A stretch of DNA of 64,000 nucleotides, from assembly GCF_001426945.1 (NCBI RefSeq), contig NZ_LMFS01000003.1, forward strand, positions 398,817 through 462,816. Direction: 5' to 3'. The stretch comes from Pseudolabrys sp. Root1462. GTDB lineage: Bacteria > Pseudomonadota > Alphaproteobacteria > Rhizobiales > Xanthobacteraceae. Below the pieces are notes generated by a model, which was given only the letters and a program-made list of their open reading frames with translations, did no database searches and was not told the origin of the DNA. Both the position numbers and the translations under genes were made by a program. Of the stretch, positions 59,571-64,000 are shown piece after piece (within the stretch, counting starts at the first letter, position 1; each line of letters starts with the position of its first letter).

Positions 59571-60884
59571 TCAGGACTGCTTCGTCTTCGCCATGGCCAG
59601 GGTGACCGGCACCAGCACGAAGCCGCGGCTTTCGACCTTCTTCATCCACTCGGCAATGCGGTTGACGGCGCCGGGTTGCGCCGTGGCGATGCCGATCGCC
59701 GAGCCGCTTTCGCGGGCGATGATCTCGAGCCGGGCCAGCGCGCGCTCGATCTCGACCGGCGTCGGCACCGTGTCGATAATGATATCGGCCTTGGCGTAGG
59801 GCATGCTCTTGGCGGCGGCGAGCGAGCCGGCGACGCTGCGGTTCGACGCGCCGCCGTCCACGAACAACAGGCCGCGCTTGGCCGCTTCATTGACCACCGG
59901 CGACATGGCCGGCTCGGTGGCGAGAAAGCGCGCGCCCATATAGCTGATCAGGCCGACATAACCCTGCATGCGGCTCATCAGCCAATGCAGGCGGTCGATG
60001 TTCTGCTCCGGCGTCAGCGAGGTGAGCAGCGTCTGCGGACCCGGATCGTTGTTCGGGTAATCGAACGGCTCCATTGGCGTCTGCAGCAGCAGTTCATGGC
60101 CTTCGTCGCGCGCGCGGTCGGCGAGCTTGGCGACGTCGACAGCGTAAGGCGCGACCGCGAAGGTCACCGACGGCGGCAGCGTGAAGGCGTCGGCGGTGCC
60201 CGAAGCGCTGATGCCGACGCCGCTGAGCACGATGGCGATACGCGGGCGGTCCTTCAGGTTGATTGGCAGCGCCTTGACCTGGGCATAGACGGCGAGCGCC
60301 TTGCCGCCATCGGGTCCGATCTTCGGGATGTTGCCGTAGCGTGTTTTTTCCAGGAGTTTCGACGGATCGTTCTCGACCGGCAGCTTGATCTCGGCCGGCT
60401 TCTGCTCGGGCGCGAATGCGGGCTTCTGCTCGCGCGTTCCCGCATTGGCTGGCGTCTGATCGGCCGGCGTCTGATCGGCCGCCTTGGCCGTTGCTTGCCC
60501 GGCGTCGTTGCCGGTGCCGGGAATGACGACTTCCTTGGTCTTGCCGCTCGAGCCGTCGATGATGTTGACGGTCTTGGCACCGTCCGGGATTTTCGTGGCC
60601 ACCGCGCCGGCATTGGCCGCCTGGCCCTTGGGGCCGTCACGGCGGGCATGCTCGCGGCCGTCGCTCTGCGCGTCATCACCACCGGCTCCGGCCGATTTGG
60701 TGGCGACCACGGCCATCGGCTCGCCGCCGAGCGGGTTGTTGCCGACCATCGCCCAGCCGACCACGACCAGACCGCTCAGCGCCAGCAGCCCGGCCAGAAT
60801 CTGCGGGGCGGCGACGGGCAGCTTCGGCAGCCGGCTCTTGGGTTTGGTCTGGCCTAGCGGGGTATTCAGATCATCCGGTTGCAA
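59571..60884 (-). CDS. Divergent polysaccharide deacetylase family protein
   Basis: 437 aa. An N-terminal membrane anchor (APQILAGLLALSGLVVVGWA) is followed by a low-complexity linker (residues about 60-190, Ala/Pro/Lys-rich, with a tandem DQTPA repeat). The deacetylase-like barrel follows, with RIAIVLSGVGISASGT, LLLQTPMEPFDYPNNDPGPQ and YVGLISYMGARFLA. This is the YibQ/DUF610 branch. Metal-binding residues of true deacetylases are only partly conserved. It lies in the conserved envC-ctpA-deacetylase-rppH order. Confidence 0.9.
   Translation of the reverse strand: MQPDDLNTPLGQTKPKSRLPKLPVAAPQILAGLLALSGLVVVGWAMVGNNPLGGEPMAVVATKSAGAGGDDAQSDGREHARRDGPKGQAANAGAVATKIPDGAKTVNIIDGSSGKTKEVVIPGTGNDAGQATAKAADQTPADQTPANAGTREQKPAFAPEQKPAEIKLPVENDPSKLLEKTRYGNIPKIGPDGGKALAVYAQVKALPINLKDRPRIAIVLSGVGISASGTADAFTLPPSVTFAVAPYAVDVAKLADRARDEGHELLLQTPMEPFDYPNNDPGPQTLLTSLTPEQNIDRLHWLMSRMQGYVGLISYMGARFLATEPAMSPVVNEAAKRGLLFVDGGASNRSVAGSLAAAKSMPYAKADIIIDTVPTPVEIERALARLEIIARESGSAIGIATAQPGAVNRIAEWMKKVESRGFVLVPVTLAMAKTKQS
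60451..60480. repeat. Exact 15-base tandem duplication in the deacetylase linker
   Basis: The unit GGCGTCTGATCGGCC occurs twice in direct succession and encodes the doubled DQTPA in the linker of the deacetylase. It keeps the reading frame. Confidence 0.8.
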
Positions 60885-61005
60885 GGCCGAAATCCCCGGC
60901 AGGCGGACCGTATTTCGACAGGCCCTGGCGAATCATCGGCGCAGTCTATCACGCGCCGATTCGGTCAATCCTTAACCGGGCGCAAACGACGGGCCGCAAA
61001 CGAAA

Positions 61006-61027
61006 GGGGCGGCCCGAAGGCCGCCCC
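61006..61027 (-). terminator. Terminator-like hairpin after ctpA
   Basis: GGGGCGGCC-TTCG-GGCCGCCCC on the minus strand is a perfect nine-pair stem with a TTCG loop, followed by CTTTCGTTTG. It lies 27 bases past the ctpA stop and before the deacetylase gene, so it may attenuate rather than fully stop transcription. Confidence 0.6.
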
Positions 61028-61053
61028 GAGGGTATCCGATAGTGCGCTGTTTC

Positions 61054-62391
61054 TTAGTTCGGAACTGCCGACTTCTGGCTCGGCGGGAACGCCGAGTTCT
61101 TCACGGTGCCGCGCAGCAGGTCTTCCGCCATGTGCAGCGCCTTGTCGTCCTTCTCGTCCGGCGGCACGTAAGCCTGCGAACCGGTCTGCTCCTTGCCGGG
61201 GTCGCCGGTGAGGTGGCCGCGGAGCGAAGCTTCGCCCTTCGAGTCAGCGCGGTTCTTGAGATCGTCCGGCACGTCCTGCATCACTTCGATATCCGGGGTG
61301 ATGCCCTTGGCCTGGATCGAGCGGCCTGACGGCGTGTAGTAGCGCGCCGTGGTCAGCCGCAGCGCGCCGTTACCCGAACCGAGCGGGATGATGGTCTGCA
61401 CCGAGCCCTTGCCGAACGAACGCGTACCGACGACGGTGACGCGCTTGTGGTCCTGCAGCGCGCCGGCGACGATTTCCGACGCCGAAGCCGAGCCGCCGTT
61501 GATCAGCACGATCACCGGCTTGTGGTCGGTGAGGTCGCCCGAGCGCGCGTTGAAGCGCTGGGTTTCTTCGGCGTTGCGGCCGCGCGTCGAGACGATCTCG
61601 CCCTTGTCGAGGAAGGCGTCCGACACCGAGATCGCCTGATCGAGCAGGCCGCCCGGGTTGTTGCGCAGGTCGAGGATGTAGCCCTTGAGCTTGTCGTCGG
61701 CGACCTTGGCCTTGATCTCGGTGAGCGCCTTCTTCAGGCCGTCGGTGGTCTGCTCGTTGAACTGCGTCATGCGGATGTAGCCGATGTCGTCACCGTCGAC
61801 CTTCGACTTGACCGCGCGAACGCGGATGACGTCGCGCGTCAGGGTCAGCTCGACCGGCTTGTCGGAGCCCTTGCGCATGATCGTCAGGCGGATCTTGGTG
61901 TTGACCGGGCCGCGCATCTTCTCGACCGCCTGGTTGAGGGTCAGGCCCTGCACCTGGTCGTCATCGAGCTTGGTGATGAGATCGTTGGCGAGCACGCCGG
62001 CCTTCGAGGCGGGGGTGTCGTCGATCGGCGACACGACCTTGATGAGGCCGTCTTCCATCGTCACTTCGATGCCGAGACCGCCGAACTCGCCGCGGGTCTG
62101 CACCTGCATGTCGCGGAAGCTCTTGGCGTCCATGTAGCTCGAATGCGGATCGAGGCCGGCGAGCATGCCGTTGATCGCGGTTTCGATCAGCTTCTGATCA
62201 TCCGGCTTCTCGACGTAGTCGGCGCGCACGCGCTCGAAAACATCGCCGAACAGGTTGAGTTGCTTGTACGTATCCGCGACCGCTGCCTTGGCGCTCGATC
62301 CCAGAAAGATCGCCCGCGGCTGCACCGCGATCACCGTCAAGGCCGCGCCGGCCGCTGCACCAAGAAGAATCAGGGAAGTCTTGCGCATCAT
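61054..62391 (-). CDS. ctpA: Carboxyl-terminal processing protease CtpA (S41)
   Basis: Periplasmic serine protease that cleaves C-termini of envelope proteins such as peptidoglycan hydrolases. 445 aa. A signal peptide (RKTSLILLGAAAGAALTVIA) is followed by a PDZ domain (GGLGIEVTMEDGLIKVVSP, near residue 95). The catalytic Ser is in NGGSASASEIVAGAL (about 301-305) and the Lys in TRSFGKGSVQTI (about 330). It overlaps the upstream EnvC-like gene by four bases (ATGA), which implies shared translation. Confidence 0.95.
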   Translation of the reverse strand: MMRKTSLILLGAAAGAALTVIAVQPRAIFLGSSAKAAVADTYKQLNLFGDVFERVRADYVEKPDDQKLIETAINGMLAGLDPHSSYMDAKSFRDMQVQTRGEFGGLGIEVTMEDGLIKVVSPIDDTPASKAGVLANDLITKLDDDQVQGLTLNQAVEKMRGPVNTKIRLTIMRKGSDKPVELTLTRDVIRVRAVKSKVDGDDIGYIRMTQFNEQTTDGLKKALTEIKAKVADDKLKGYILDLRNNPGGLLDQAISVSDAFLDKGEIVSTRGRNAEETQRFNARSGDLTDHKPVIVLINGGSASASEIVAGALQDHKRVTVVGTRSFGKGSVQTIIPLGSGNGALRLTTARYYTPSGRSIQAKGITPDIEVMQDVPDDLKNRADSKGEASLRGHLTGDPGKEQTGSQAYVPPDEKDDKALHMAEDLLRGTVKNSAFPPSQKSAVPN

Positions 62392-63713
62392 CCGCGAACC
62401 TTTTCGCCTTCGCCAGCTACCCACCATGGGCCTGGATCAACGGGAGTCCCGTCTTTTCTGAACTCGATATAAAGCACCGGTTGGCTGGAGCCTGACGCCA
62501 GAATTGCGGCAATATGAGAGCCGGTTCCCATGGTCGCAACGGGTTCCCCCGCCAGCACAAACTGCCCGAGATCAACTGATATCCGATCCATTCCGGCGAG
62601 CAAGACATGATATCCGCCGCCAACATTAAGGATCAATAGTTGACCATAGGAGCGGAAGGGGCCGGCATAGACCACCCAGCCGTCGGCGGGGGCGGTCACC
62701 TGGGCGCCGGCCCGGGTCGCCACGGTCAGCCCCTTCTCCGTTCCCCCGCTACCGTCGGGAGCGCCAAAATTGCGCAATTTCACGCCATTCACCGGCATCG
62801 GCACCCGGCCGCGCAGCGATGCGAACGCCGCCGCCGGGCCCAGCCGGCCCGGATCGCGGTAGGCGGAGAGTGCAGGCCGCTTGTCGGAGCGGCCGGCCTC
62901 GCGGGCCTCGCGGACCGCCGGATCGAGCGCCTGCTCGAGCCTGGCAATCAAATCTTTGAGATCGCCGGCTTGCCGCGCCAGTTCGGCGGCCTTGGCCTGC
63001 TCGGCAGCCAGCGCCTGCTCGCGTTCCGCCTGCTGCTTCTGCCGCTCCTCGACCAGGGCCGACATGCGGGCGCGCTCGGTGTCGAGCGCGGCGATGTCCT
63101 GTTTCAGCCGGTCGCGTTCCGCGACGATCGATTTGCGGACGTTGAGCAACTCGGTGAGGTCGGCGGCGAGCGCATCGACCTTGGTGCGCATGTCGGGCAG
63201 CACCGCGCCCAGCACCATGGCGGTGCGCACGGCAATCAGGGCATCCTCGGGGCTGGCGATCAGCGCCGGCGGCGGCCGGCGGCCGATCCGCTGCAAGGCC
63301 GCCAGAACTTCGCCGATGACGGCGCGGCGGCTGTCGATCGAATGGCGGATCGTCATTTCCTTGGCGTCGAGGGGTTCGAGGCGCTGCTGCGTCGCCTCGA
63401 TCTTGGCTTCGTTGGCGCGGGCGCGCGCCGCGGTATCGATCAGATCCTGCGCCAGCTTGCGCCGGTCGGCGCCGATCTGTTCGATGTCGCGCTTGAGAGC
63501 CGCCTCGGCTTCGCTCGAGCGCTGCTGCTGACTGCGCGTCGCTTCCAGTTCCTTGTCGTGAACCTTGAGCTGGTCGAGCACCTGCGTTTTGTCTGGCGCG
63601 GCCGGTGCCGGCGCGGGCGTTTGCGCCAGCGCCGCGCCGCCGATGAGCAGGGCGCAGCCGAACGCGGCTGCCTGCAGGCGGTGCGAATCAAAAGCGCGGC
63701 GCGGAGCTGTCAT
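62388..63713 (-). CDS. EnvC-like murein hydrolase activator (degenerate LytM domain)
   Basis: 441 aa. A signal peptide (HRLQAAAFGCALLIGGAALA) is followed by two long coiled-coil segments (about residues 45-120 and 170-260, rich in Gln, Glu and Arg) and a C-terminal M23/LytM domain. The zinc ligands are missing: the usual HxGxD region reads SGGTEKGLTVATRA and the HxH region reads VLYIEFRKDG. It is therefore expected to activate an amidase rather than cut peptidoglycan itself, as EnvC does. The ATG at 63713 is used; a GTG lies three codons upstream. Confidence 0.9.
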   Translation of the reverse strand: MTAPRRAFDSHRLQAAAFGCALLIGGAALAQTPAPAPAAPDKTQVLDQLKVHDKELEATRSQQQRSSEAEAALKRDIEQIGADRRKLAQDLIDTAARARANEAKIEATQQRLEPLDAKEMTIRHSIDSRRAVIGEVLAALQRIGRRPPPALIASPEDALIAVRTAMVLGAVLPDMRTKVDALAADLTELLNVRKSIVAERDRLKQDIAALDTERARMSALVEERQKQQAEREQALAAEQAKAAELARQAGDLKDLIARLEQALDPAVREAREAGRSDKRPALSAYRDPGRLGPAAAFASLRGRVPMPVNGVKLRNFGAPDGSGGTEKGLTVATRAGAQVTAPADGWVVYAGPFRSYGQLLILNVGGGYHVLLAGMDRISVDLGQFVLAGEPVATMGTGSHIAAILASGSSQPVLYIEFRKDGTPVDPGPWWVAGEGEKVRG

Positions 63714-63852
63714 CGTCGCCACGTTACGCTGGGTTGAGTTGCCGGCAAGTCATTCGGCGGCTCTTGTGACGGGAGTTTGGGACGAAATCGAGGAAGCGCA
63801 TGCGCCATCGGCCCTGTTGTTTGAGGCCCGGGGCGGCCTGCCTTCCCCTTTC

Positions 63853-63966
63853 GCCTCGGCATGAAAGCCGAGGGGATGGAGCGCCGCGAGGCGCCCATTG
63901 GATCGCACCTTGCGGTGCGTAGTTCTCCTGGCGAACAGGAGAACCCGCGCCCCGCGGCGCTCCATC
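63853..63966. repeat. Multi-hairpin intergenic element upstream of the envC-like gene
   Basis: Four perfect pairings are nested in 114 bases. CCTCGGC/GCCGAGG (63854-63873) forms a side hairpin. GATGGAGCGCCGCG (63875-63888) pairs with CGCGGCGCTCCATC (63953-63966) as a 14-pair closing stem. Inside it are hairpins CGCACC-TTGC-GGTGCG (63904-63919) and GTTCTCCTG-GCGAA-CAGGAGAAC (63922-63944). The result is a three-way junction with an extra hairpin. It is not a tRNA. Confidence 0.75.
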
Positions 63967-64000
63967 GCGGTGTCGTTACGGCGCCGGGCCGCGCTTTCGG

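Overview
This 64 kb window is a GC-rich, densely packed stretch of chromosome from an alphaproteobacterium, most probably of the order Hyphomicrobiales (Rhizobiales), on the Xanthobacteraceae/Bradyrhizobium side. The placement is inferred from gene order (leuC-rplS-trmD-rimM-rpsP-ffh; dapF-mtaB-ftsY-yciB-ccm; mdh-sucCDAB-lpd; atpHAGDC without the F0 genes; envC-ctpA-deacetylase-rppH), from Rhizobiales families such as DUF2794, and from the palindromic intergenic repeats. No search could be run, so the genus is open. I see no rRNA, tRNA, CRISPR array, prophage, insertion sequence or plasmid gene.

Layout. 0.1-7.3 kb, minus strand: leuC, then ribosome and translocation genes rplS, trmD, rimM, rpsP and ffh, then a two-gene set of exported SIMPL and GyrI-like proteins. 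7.4-13.2 kb, mostly plus: dapF, mtaB, a small exported Cys protein, a pseudouridine synthase (minus), ftsY, yciB and a PAP2 membrane enzyme (minus). 13.3-16.2 kb, minus: cytochrome c maturation genes ccmABCDG, divergent from acnA (aconitase). 19-29 kb: single genes and pairs (DUF1223, DUF2794, two acetyltransferases, GST, Bax inhibitor-1 homologue, ybbA-ybbP ABC system divergent from tesA, thpR, zapE). 30.1-34.7 kb: two convergent GH13 enzymes and an Nramp-like transporter lie between zapE and mdh. 34.9-45 kb, plus: the TCA block mdh-sucC-sucD-sucA-sucB-lpdA and a small membrane protein. 45-52.7 kb: DUF4337, xerC, priA, an aldo/keto reductase, an EamA exporter and a SulP transporter. 53-58 kb, plus: F1-ATPase genes atpHAGDC. 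58.1-63.7 kb, minus: DUF533, rppH, a divergent polysaccharide deacetylase, ctpA and an EnvC-like factor.

How the genes fit together. The core is energy metabolism: aconitase, the lower TCA cycle, cytochrome c assembly and F1. It is joined to protein export (Ffh and FtsY, the two SRP-system GTPases, both in the window), translation, chromosome maintenance (XerC, PriA) and envelope or division functions (YciB, ZapE, EnvC, CtpA, deacetylase). The carbohydrate/Nramp block looks like the one accessory insertion.

No obviously new multi-gene system is visible. The most interesting items are non-coding: a structured RNA candidate with its own terminator on the minus strand at 20.19-20.35 kb; a four-hairpin element at 63.85-63.97 kb; paired-hairpin repeats inside the TCA and ATP synthase operons; an operator-rich region upstream of zapE; structured leaders of ffh and the Bax inhibitor-1 gene; and tesA and ybbA, whose divergent start codons overlap. 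Starts were often moved inward from the longest open frame on the basis of family N-termini, ribosome binding sites and operon overlaps.
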